NCBI GenBank assembly: GCA_949987705.1 | Contig: OX465282.1 | Coordinates: 81,208,070 to 81,272,069, forward strand | DNA length: 64,000 nt | Reading direction: 5' to 3' | Source: Thereva unica | Taxonomy: Eukaryota; Arthropoda; Insecta; Diptera; Therevidae | In this document: piece by piece, positions 43,119-52,249 of the stretch | Position numbering within the stretch: position 1 is the first letter of the stretch | How the letters are laid out: each line of letters begins with the position of its first letter | Position numbers and translations under genes: made by a program | Notes under the pieces: model-generated | Database searches by the model: none | What the model was told of the DNA's origin: nothing | Seen by the model: the letters and a program-made list of their open reading frames with translations, nothing else

Positions 43119-44620
43119 TGTTTAATACAGCAAAAAGGTTAAAAAATTAAATTGCCTATATCGGAAATAAAAAGAATCGTGGTGGTTTAACTCTCAAGCA
43201 TTTATTAACTTATGTATATATATATTTTTTTTTTAACAATAATATTACACACTTCTTATTAGGGACCTCTTAATTTAGTCAAGCAAAAAATAGCATGTAA
43301 ATACTCACTTTCACCTCTGGGGCATATATAAGTATTATTACTATTTTTAATATTATTATCTTCTTATCTAATATTCTTTAAAAACTTCGATAACACTGCG
43401 CATTTACTCCATATAACCGTGGTGCTTCCTCTAAAAATCTTCTTCTTCTTCCTCTAAAAATTTTCGCTGAATAACCTGTCTGTAAAGAGAAAAAAACCGG
43501 GCATAAATTTTTCATATTTAATTTACAATAAAATATAAGGCATATTGTGCAGCGATTACCAAATCGGCATATTGCTCCACAGATTACCTGTTATTTTTGC
43601 TACGAAGAACGAGAGTAAATAGCAGTGTTGATGCCGGGTTTTTATATGTTTTCATTTCGCCGTTATTGCTGCACAGCATCACCATTTCATGTACTAAAAT
43701 ATTAATTAAGTGATTAATTTAGCCGCAATTGTGTGGTGATGACTAAACATACATTTTAAATATTAATTCTCACCTTCTCTCTGTATTATTTTATTTTATT
43801 TGTTACTAAACATTATAATTTTGTCATTATTATATGGGTTTTTCATCAACTTGACTTCGATGGTGATGGTCAATTTCGAAAATGGTTTTTGGCGTTTGTA
43901 TAGCTGTCCCACTCTAAATGGTGATTTTTATTCTCTCTTTTCCACTAATTATCATATATTAATATTTAAATAAATTTAAATATCTTTTTATTCGCGAAAA
44001 AATATGTATTTCTGGCATCACCATCGAATTCGCCATCGAATTTTACATTGAATTGACATCTCACAACATGAATGTCAGTTGCGTTTGACAATAAACCGCC
44101 GCGGTGTATTTCGCGAAGTCGCGAGTGTGTTTTTTCGCGTTTATTCAGGTGCTGATAATCGTACACAGGTAAGTCTAGTGTCAATATATTCTTGAGATGT
44201 TGTTCTAATGTTTTCGGTGGTAGTTTGTGGAGGAAATTGTGTTAAAATAGAACTTTGCCAATTTCCTTGTATTTGTTTACACCTGTCATTAGATGTTTTA
44301 ATTATCAATTTATACGCGGAATTCGATTCAAAATTCACGTATAAATTGAATAATGTCTTCTTTATGACATCCCATAAAGGTAACTTGCATGAGAAAGTTT
44401 GAAAATACGTTTGTTAATGCATATTTATGTTGTTATTTTTTCCAATGTGTTTGTTGTTGTTTCTTTTTATGTGCTTGAAAATCATTGCTAAATTTGAATG
44501 AATGATTTGTTTTGACTAATAAAGTATTCTTAATTCTAATTAAATTCATTTTTTGTTCTTTTAGGTAAATTCATATTTATTAATTTTAATATTTAACGAT
44601 TGGATTAATTCAGGTAAGTA

Positions 44621-46366
44621 CAGTCACTGACTAAATTGAGAGGACACTTGTAAAAAATTTGATTCAACAAAAGTAAGTCTTCTTTTTCCTAAAATAAACG
44701 TAACTTTTGATCTGAATGTTTATGCAGTGCTGTCATGTTAATAGTTAACAATACTGTAACTGTAAAAAAAATTTTAATAATTCACTTTCCATACAAAAAA
44801 AACAATTTATTTCATAAATAAGAAAAAAAATCAATGGAGACAAAATTAAGAGGACGCTGGTATTCATCAAAATAACGGTTATTAACCATTTCCGTTACTA
44901 AGAATATCATTGTTAGTTGCATTACTCGTGTCTAGTAGTTATTCAGCATACACTGGTAAGGTTTGCAAAAATAATTTAGTTTGTGCAGAAATATTTTCAG
45001 AACACCGAAGAGAGTGAAATGCCAAGGAGAAGGGAAATTAGTGTACAAGTCCGAGAGTTAATAATTAGAGACCGAAAAAATGGTGAAAGTTTGCGCTCGA
45101 TTGCCAAAAAATATAATATTTCAAAAACTGGTGTTGAGAAAGTGAGCCAAAAGTATAATCAGTTTAAAACTGTTGAAAACTTGCGCGGTCGTGGTAGGAA
45201 AAGGTGCACATCGAGAAGAGAGGACTCTTTAATTGTCAGAAGTGCTTTGAAAAACCCGACTATTTCTCGCGAGGAAATTAAACAAAATCTTAAGCTAAAC
45301 ATATCAACAAAAACAATAAGTCGGAGATTGAAAGAAAGCAACTTACGCAGTCGAGCACAAAGAAGAAACCCGCTGTTAAGTAAGATCAACAAGAAAAAGA
45401 GACTCCGATTTGCAAAACGCCATGTGAATAAGCCGTTATCCTTCTGGAAAAAAGTAGTATGGAGTGACGAAAGCAAATTTGAACTTTATGGCAGCAAAAA
45501 AAGAAAAAATGTGTGGCGGCAGCCCAACAAAGCATTCGATGAAAGATTCCTCTGCCCTACAGTAAAACATGGAGGCGGCTCAATCATGGTATGGGGATGC
45601 TTTTCATATAGAGGTCTAGGAAATTTGGTACCAATACAAGGAAGAATGAAAGCAGATGACTACATTCAAATATTAAATGAGAATCTCGAAGAATCGGTTG
45701 AAAGAATGGGATTGGGATTAAATTTCATTTTGCAACAAGATAACGATCCCAAGCACACAGCTAAGAAAACGTTGAAGTTTTTTGAAGACTGTGGAATTAA
45801 CTTGCTGGATTGGCCTCCCCAAAGTCCTGACCTTAACCCCATAAAAAATCTATGGGGTTTAATGGAGCAAAAAATAGAAAAAAGACTAAGAAATAACAAA
45901 GAAGTGTTTCTCCAAGAGCTCAACGTAGTATGGCAAAGGTTTTCTTCCAAACAATTAAAAAACTTGGTCAAAAGCATTAGGAGGAGGCTAGTACAAGTAA
46001 TAAGGGCTAAAGGAGGACATACAAAATATTAGTTTTGTCGATTTATAACCTTTGTCAGCTTAAATGTAAATGACCTCTCAAATTTGTCTGAGAAATATTG
46101 ATTAGTACCCGTTATTTTGATGAATACCAGCGTCCTCTTAATTTTGTCTACATTGAATTTTTTCTTATTTATGAAATAAATTGTTTTTTTTTGTATGGAA
46201 AGTGAATTATTTAAATTTTTTTTACAGTTACAGTGTTGTTAACTATTAACATGACAGCACTGCATAAACATTCAGATCAAAAGTTACGTTTATTTTAGGA
46301 AAAAGAAGACTTACTTTTGTTGAATCAAATTTTTTACAAGTGTCCTCTCAATTTAGTCAGTGACTG
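44621..46366 (+). mobile_element. Tc1-family DNA transposon, 1746 bp, with about 250-bp TIRs
   Basis: Ends CAGTCACTGACTAAATTGAG and its reverse complement, at a duplicated TA (44619-44620, 46367-46368). Inverted repeats extend about 245-260 bp on each side and include an inner TTAAGAGGACGCTGGTATTC motif near 44846, mirrored near 46123-46143. It contains one transposase ORF. Insertion is in the 5' LTR of Bel#2 and absent from the 3' LTR, so it came after the Bel insertion. Confidence 0.97.
45019..46032 (+). CDS. Tc1-like transposase, full length but missing the catalytic Glu
   Basis: ATG at 45019 in a good context (GTGAAATGCC); 337 residues, the usual Tc1 length. The N-terminus has two helix-turn-helix regions (ELIIRDRKNGESLRSIAKKY; ISREEIKQNLKLNISTKTISRRLK) with a GRGRKR AT-hook-like motif between them. 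The catalytic domain has WSDESKFELYG (first Asp) and QQDNDPKHT (second Asp). The third residue, 34 later, falls in SPDLNPIKNLW, where Tc1 proteins have IENLW. Codon AAA replaces GAA/GAG, so the DD34E triad is DD34K. No stop or frameshift is present. The protein may still bind the TIRs but should not cut DNA. Confidence 0.95.
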   Translation: MPRRREISVQVRELIIRDRKNGESLRSIAKKYNISKTGVEKVSQKYNQFKTVENLRGRGRKRCTSRREDSLIVRSALKNPTISREEIKQNLKLNISTKTISRRLKESNLRSRAQRRNPLLSKINKKKRLRFAKRHVNKPLSFWKKVVWSDESKFELYGSKKRKNVWRQPNKAFDERFLCPTVKHGGGSIMVWGCFSYRGLGNLVPIQGRMKADDYIQILNENLEESVERMGLGLNFILQQDNDPKHTAKKTLKFFEDCGINLLDWPPQSPDLNPIKNLWGLMEQKIEKRLRNNKEVFLQELNVVWQRFSSKQLKNLVKSIRRRLVQVIRAKGGHTKY

Positions 46367-46566
46367 TATATTCATAAGATTTTGTTTAATTTCATAAATT
46401 TTTTAATATATTTTCTTTTTAGGTTTGGGGCTGAACAGTTGCTCTTAGTTGTTTTTTTCCTAAAACAAAAATTGGGATATTTCTTTTCAGCTATGACAAT
46501 TATTTTATTTATACTAGTTTAAATTTTAAAAGCATTAAATTCATTTAAAAATTGCCTAAACTTACA

Positions 46567-47169
46567 TTTGTTTCTTTATTCTTTCTTCTCCCAACCGCTG
46601 ACAATCACAATCCGCAACAACTTTTCTTGTGAACAGAAATGTCAAAATCACTAATATCCCAGTCACTTTATACAATAAAAGGGCCAAACCTCTGAATAAA
46701 TGCAACTGGAGATTTATCAGCGGGACTCTCTTTATTTTGGACTCAAATAATTTTCCAAAAGTCCATAAAGCCAACTGACCGGCTACTCGAGTTATTGAAG
46801 GTCAAAGGTCACGAAAATCAGTTTTTCTCAAAAATCTCGTAAACTATCGGTTTTATGCAATTTTTGGCTTAGTAAAGATTGTTTGTGAGATAAATCTGCA
46901 TAAAAATGTGTCGTACGAAATTTACGTAGAACCAATGGTTTTTGAGATATGGGTTTGGGAAAAATCTATTATCGAAATCGATAACAAGTTTGTCCTCAAA
47001 ACTAGTACGAGAAGTACCTCTGCTAATTTTATATTTTTTCCAAAAATAGGGTAAAATTTGGAGAATTTCACATGAAGCAGGCAACGAAAAAAGGGTGAGA
47101 CTCTAAAATTCGTTCAATAGGGAAACGAAATTATATTTATATTTCAAGAACCGGACGTACCTGTCGGGA
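46567..47169. other. Non-coding stretch, including leader of the Myb/SANT-like gene
   Basis: The part just right of 46566 likely includes the 5' UTR exon of the minus-strand gene. The 46790-47100 segment has phrases such as AAAAATCTCGTAAACTATCGG and TTTTTGAGATATGGG that look like an old repeat. No confident coding. Confidence 0.35.
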
Positions 47170-47318
47170 AAAGTTCTGTCGGCCAACAATTCCTTGAATT
47201 CAACTAAATCTTCGGTTGTTTTGAAGGGCTTCATGGCTTCCAAGTCGTCAAATTGTGCAAACAGCGGTGTGGTGATAGTCGATTCTCTTGTCGTGTAAAA
47301 GCTGCTGACATGAGCCAC
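47170..47318 (-). pseudogene. Exon resembling a DUF4806 domain start
   Basis: The minus frame reads FAQFDDLEAMKPFKTTEDLV followed by EFKELLADRTFP, then a donor CAG/GTACGT near 47164-47169. DUF4806 proteins share a xPFKTxEDLxxFxxLL-type segment, and they are common in insects. No next exon was found downstream. The call rests on a short motif. Confidence 0.35.
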
Positions 47319-47804
47319 AGCTTATTTGGTGTGCTGACAGTCGTTTTTATTGCAATTTGGTTGCCACTTTTGGTGGGGCTGTTTGCGTTAGTGACAAAGC
47401 AGGAAAATTTAAAAGAAAAACATAATTGTTATTTTGGAGTGTTTAATTTTAAATTTTTAACAATTTCAAAATTAAAATTAAAAAATACAAAATAATTCGA
47501 AACATAAGTTCGAATTTTATAAAACCATCCTGATGTGGCTAAAGGGCAGAGATATGCTGAAAATTGCATAGTGACAAATTACACAAATGTTTGGGAAGAA
47601 ATAATAATAAAAATTTTTAATTCTTCGCGTTTGCTATCTTCATGTTTCGAACTACTACTAAACATGTTTATTCTTCAAAATAAAATTACACAAAAACTTA
47701 GCACCACCACTTCTGACCATTGTGCTGACAGTCGTAATTTTACTGAAACGACAATTTCTTTAGCGCAAACGACTTGTCACGCCACCCGACTCTCAGCACA
47801 CCAA

Positions 47805-48560
47805 CTAAAAGGCGAGGCGAGTGTCATATGACTGGGCTTCCAGCACAGGGCCATTGTGTAAGGAAGCCAACAATATTTTTAGTAACTCCGTAAATTTTAC
47901 CGATGGCTTGTGCCTGCAACCCACCCCTAATCTGAATTTTCTTGCTGAAAGACTGGCTTCTTCTCTGTGCTTGACCGTGACAGTGTCAGAGGTGGTGCCA
48001 TCTGCGGTAGCTTGTATCGAATAACCAATGAATTTACCAGTGAGAATTTTTCCAGATTCGTTGTCTATTTGGTGGTCAGATATTTGCACTGGTTGTGTTG
48101 ACATATCGTTCATCGGATTCGAATTCAACTTCCATTTTTTCTATAGTTACTTCCGCTTGTTTAATTATTTTGATTGATGGTGGTGTCAGCAATGAATCCT
48201 ATACGATTTAGATTTGAATTTAGTTTGAATTGAATTTTGATTTTCAAGTAAATATTTCAACTTACCGGAGGCACTACATTTGGTCTCGTCAACGAATATT
48301 ACTGTGCCCGTGGCAATAATTTTGGTGTTAGCATCAAATTATTTTTTAATCTGGTTAAATAATCTGTCTCGCTAGCCTCTTCACTGCTTCCATCGCTATT
48401 ATTTTTTACGTGGAAGTCAACTATGGATTCGGCATAGTCAAATGATAAGTCCGTATGCCACACTTTTTTTAGGATTCTTGGGATCCAATCCGCTGCTTAT
48501 GTTCAGTTCACATTTAATAATTCCGCTTTTCTGTCAATGCGTGGAAAATATACAATTTTA
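47805..48560 (-). pseudogene. Decayed two-exon coding remnant, unknown
   Basis: The minus strand 48560-48266 reads LKKVWHTDLSFDYAESIVDF and SSEEASETDYLTRLK with one stop. A donor GTAAGT lies at about 48260-48265 and an acceptor TATAG at about 48199. After that comes SLLTPPSIKIIKQ and KMEVEFESDERYVNT, then another frame (ISDHQIDNESGKILTGKF, VTVKHREEASLSARKFRLG) to 47805. The acidic and Pro-rich style suits a linker of a nuclear protein. It could be the N-terminal part of the DUF4806-like gene at 47170. No family recognised. Confidence 0.3.
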
Positions 48561-49495
48561 TTTTGGTTGTCCAGCCATCCGAGCAGCGTTACAAAAATTT
48601 CGGAGATGTTTGTCGTTTTTTCTTGTATACAAGTCTATTTATTTTTTCATGAGAATAATAACTTAAACTTAACAATTCGTACGCAAAACGTCTTTGTCGA
48701 ACTCTTTTCGGCGCTAAACTGACACTTAAGATTTAAAAATTTTACAACATACAGCTACGAGAACTGCAACTGAATAATAACTTATTTTCAATGTTATTAC
48801 AACATGTTGCGTAAAATCATAGCATAATGAATATTTTGAAAGTAATGCAGTACAATGTATAAAAAGCAAAAAGCCATTTATTTTTAAGTAGCTAAAGCTT
48901 GAAATTCTGGCGGAAATTTTATACGTATGGCCCAATGGAACGCAGCTAGTTTCAAGTTGTAACAATTTTATGCACGCTGCTTTTAATCACAGCGTAAGCA
49001 CTTGTATTTACTCTTTTTCACTGAGTATTCTGGTTGATGTAATGGAACACGGCCATAATCTCAATTCTGGCAATATACGTATGTTCTAATACAATTCAAA
49101 TTTTATCATGGAAGAATTCGAGATAATACATACATATGTATGTACATGTAAGGAATTTTGCGATCCAATATCACTGAGCATATACCACTTGCCTAAATAG
49201 AGAAAACAATCCTGTTTGTAAGCCAAAGAAAACCACTAAATGTGACAGAGATCATCTTCAAACACAAATTAAATGTGATATTAAAAATTTATTTTAAAAA
49301 TATTTTTCAAAAATGACCTCTAATGTCAAACTTTAATTGTAACACTTTGTAGTAGAGATGCAACCGAATACGAATATTCAGCCGAATACTCCGTCAAAAA
49401 TGTACCGAACCGAACATTCGGCCGAATTATTCGGTTAATTTTTGCGCAGTTCATATACATAGGTCGGCGAAGCGATCTGCGAGTAGCAGCGTTCG
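48561..49495. other. Intergenic; contains an isolated hAT-like end and a microsatellite
   Basis: AT-rich with no genes. Near 49356 the sequence TAGAGATGCAACCGAATACG followed by repeated ATTCGGCCGAAT words looks like one terminus of a hAT element, but the matching end was not found. A TACATACATATGTATGTACATG microsatellite is at about 49128-49149. Confidence 0.4.
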
Positions 49496-49890
49496 CCCAC
49501 GTCGACTTGGATATGTTGGTTGTTGACTTGTTGACTGTTTATTTATTATGTGTCCATTCGCGACTTCAATCTTTAGCTGTACTCTATGAAACAACTCGTC
49601 CCCTAAAATACAAAATGTTAACACATTTAATCTATATTTTGTAATAATTGTTATATTCTTACATTTTATTTGTACATTTCCATCCTAAATGGTTGAAATA
49701 AGACGTCCACTTGGATATGTTGGTTGTTGACTTGTTGATTGTTTATTTATTATTTGCCCATTCGGGACTTCAATCTTTAGCTGCACTCTATGAAATAACT
49801 CGTCCCCTAAAATACAAAATGTTAACACATTTAATCTATATATTGTAATAATTTTTATATTCTTAAATTTTATTTGTATATTTCCATCCT
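49496..49890. repeat. Two direct copies of a ~195-bp repeat
   Basis: ACTTGGATATGTTGGTTGTTG occurs at 49505 and 49710, each followed by GACTTCAATCTTTAGCTG, AAATACAAAATGTTAACAC and TTTCCATCCTAAA. A third copy flanks the other side of the CR1-like element (58497-58629). This suggests an original tandem array that the element entered. Confidence 0.85.
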
Positions 49891-49944
49891 AAAAGTCCAG
49901 GTCCATATCCTAATTTTTCCCGTAGCCACATTATCGTAGGCGGT

Positions 49945-50226
49945 CATTCTTATGCCGTTGTGAACGAAATTCCTCACAACAACCCTTCTGTCATTATCTC
50001 GGAACCAAGTACAGCCACAAATAATACATCGATCCAGGCAGGTTCTTCTAAAAATATCATCACAGCCGTCAAACCTCACTTCTTGAACCCTTTACAACCT
50101 CCGGTTGTGAAAAACACTTTGATTTCTGCAGACTCCCCAGATGGTCGGTATTTACTTTCTCGGCTTAGAGAAAGGAGGATCTACGATAACGTAAGATTCT
50201 TTCTAGCTTATACATATGCACGATAA
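49945..50226 (+). pseudogene. ORF1-like remnant of the CR1/Jockey-group element
   Basis: Reads IIVGGHSYAVVNEIPHNNPS, then a Ser/Thr/Asn-rich stretch and LISADSPDGRYLLSRLRER. No zinc knuckle or other domain is visible. It is assigned by position only, between the element's presumed start and its endonuclease remnant. It may be the C-terminal end of a longer gag-like protein. Confidence 0.35.
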
Positions 50227-50292
50227 ACCCGACTAATAAATGAATAATAATTTACTTACGATCAATGCCATAAATTCTATCGATATAAATAA

Positions 50293-51989
50293 ATGGTTAG
50301 ACCTGGAAAATGGTTAGACCTAATTTTCACTAATTCACATGAGGAGCTAAACCTTCTGCCTGCTTCGCCAGACGAAAACCTATTTAGCAATTCTGTCCAC
50401 CACTCCGCATGGATCCTAGAAATTAATTTCACAATCTCTAAACACAGCACTTCATACAATAATTCAATTATTTATGATTTTAAGAATGCGAACTTTAACA
50501 GCATCAGCTTCGAATTATCTCTAGTTGACTGGGAAAATAGGCTATTGGGTAATGATATTGACGAGATAGTGTCTTCATTTTACACTATTATTTTCAACTT
50601 TATTGACAAAAATGTGCCCAGAATCAAAAAAAGGGATAATTTATCTGAACCACGGCTGGAGAAAAATATTCGAAAAATTCGTAATCAGAGAAATAAATTA
50701 TATAAGCTGATTAGGAAAAACCCTAATGTAGATGCGGAACAGAAATTAGCATTCACTAGGTTAGCCTCAGAATTTAATCTTAGGTCGCGAGAGGCCTGTA
50801 CAACATATCTTGACTCTGTCGGGGATAACATTATTCAGAATCCTAGAAAATTTTTCAATTTCGTTAACATAAAACGACCCTAGGCTTTCCAACGACTATG
50901 ACAAACGGCAGAAAACAATCTTCATGTCCCCAAGAAATTTGCAACATGTTTGCTGACAAATTCATTGAAGTCTTTTGCCCAAAGTCTAATGTAGTACACA
51001 CTGACCCAGTAAGTACGCGCAATGACACTAGAATTTCTATAACTGATGTATCTCTATCCCTTGACGATATAATGACCGGTATAAACAATCTCGACATCAA
51101 TAAAGGTCATGGTCCTGACAACCTGCCTCCTTTGTTTTTGCAGGGCTGTTCAAATCAAATTTTGGTTCCTCTCCATATTATCTTCAACAAATCATTATCG
51201 ACAGGAAAGTTCCCTAAGATATGGAAAAAGTCCTATCTTACTCCGATCCATAAAACATCTAATAAGCACTCGGTGGAAAACTACAGGGGTATTGTCATCT
51301 TATCAACTATTCCTAAACTTTTCGAGAAACTTGTTTACCATAAGATTGCCCCTCTAATCGACCCATGTCTTAATGAACAGCAACATGGTTTCAGAAAGGG
51401 ACAATCGACTACTACAAACCTTATGATTCTAACCTCCAATCTACTATGTGCTATGGAGAAGGGTCATCAAACAGATACGGTCTATACTGACTTCAGCAAA
51501 GCCTTTGATCGTGTTGATCACCGTATTTTAAGTAAAAAACTACTAAAATTTGGAATATCAGGTCCTGCCCTGGAATGGATTAAATCATATCTCGACAACA
51601 GAACTCAAGTTGCAAGATTCCAAGGATTTCTGTCAAAAGAAATCTCAGTAACTTCCGGGGTCCCTCAGGGTAGCCATCTAGGCCCTCTGTTATTCAATAT
51701 ATTTATCTCAGACCTGTGGGATACACTGGAAAATATTCCGCAACTCTTCTATGCCGACGACCTCAAAATTTATAATGTCATAAGGTCCCCGATCGATGTT
51801 ACTTTCTTTCAAACAAAGCTAAACGCGTTGCAAGACTGGTGTACTACCAATAAATTAGAACTAAACATCAGCAAATGTCATGTTATTACCTTCTCCCGCA
51901 AAAGAATCACCCAGCTACAGGAATATTATCTCAACGACAAGGTATTAGACCGTGTCGATCAAGTTATAGATCTAGGTATTGTTCTAGAC
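50293..51989 (+). pseudogene. ORF2 of the CR1/Jockey-group element: endonuclease end and RT
   Basis: The first frame (50293-50883) reads WLDLIFTNSHEEL and SNSVHHSAWILEINF, the last part of an APE-type endonuclease, and ends in a TAG at 50881. RT follows from 50898: ADKFIEVF, INKGHGPDNLPPLFLQ, PIHKTSNKHSVENYRGI, FSKAFDRVDHRILSKKL, TSGVPQGSHLGPLLFNI and the catalytic LFYADDLKIY. Coding stops at the hAT insertion (51990) and resumes at 57788. The first catalytic residues of the endonuclease are missing. RT itself looks uninterrupted apart from the insertion. Confidence 0.88.
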
Positions 51990-52249
51990 CAGTGATTCTC
52001 AACCTTTTTTCTGTTGCGGCCAGCGGCGTAACTATACCATCTGAGGCCCGTGGCAAATTTTTTGGGTGGGGCCCTCCGGCGTCCCAGTAAAAATAGTCAC
52101 GTTAGAATTTAATTTTAATAAACCACTAATGTAAGTAGTTACCCAAAACTATTAATAATATAATGTGCATTTTAGTTAAATATCTAATAAGTTTTATTTT
52201 CAAGAGCATAGGTTTATACAAAAATTTATAATGAAATAACAATTTACTT

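Larger units (their letters stand above)
34981..46437 (-). mobile_element. Bel/Pao LTR retrotransposon #2, full length, carrying Tc1 and MITE insertions
   Basis: About 1.57-kb LTRs at 34981-36552 and 43119-46437 (the latter split by a Tc1 element) are flanked by GTTGC at 34976-34980 and 46438-46442. The internal region codes gag-pol and a third ORF on the minus strand. LTRs differ at a handful of sites in my reading (for example ATTATG/ATTGTG, short A-run lengths, and a small block near 36355/44490). It is inserted in the DNA-binding exon of the Myb/SANT-like gene. Confidence 0.95.
43119..46437 (-). repeat. 5' LTR of Bel#2, split by the Tc1 element
   Basis: Same sequence as 34981-36552 with the Tc1 insertion at 44621-46366. 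Removing that and one TA copy leaves about 1571 bp. Confidence 0.93.
30145..46566 (-). pseudogene. Myb/SANT-like (zeste-type) DNA-binding gene, split by TEs and decayed
   Basis: Exon/intron structure on the minus strand: an upstream exon ends at 46566 (donor GTAAGT). The intron ends TTTTGTTTTAG at 46460. The next exon (46459-46438, then 34980-34817) codes TKSNQFAKLVEVMKGSPDLA and EVCEWKK. Donor GTTAGT is at 34816 and acceptor TTTTTTCAG at 30746; the last exon starts VWSDYKSS. The joined WKK-VW is the hallmark of Myb_DNA-bind_5 domains (zeste/NAIF1-like). The start codon is formed across the first junction. After the domain come TGGGPNK, an acidic linker and a C-terminal coiled coil (KQSFQLLEKQIGIQEKFYDE) ending at TGA 30145. 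At least three frameshifts (about 30690, 30450, 30320) make it non-functional. Such genes are multi-copy in insects, and some relate to PIF/Harbinger transposons. Confidence 0.75.

Noticed and set aside
46562..46774. 70-aa ORF as an N-terminal extension of the Myb/SANT-like protein
   Set aside because: Hydrophobic composition unlike the family, and the splice junction creates an ATG exactly at the usual domain-proximal start; treated as 5' UTR.
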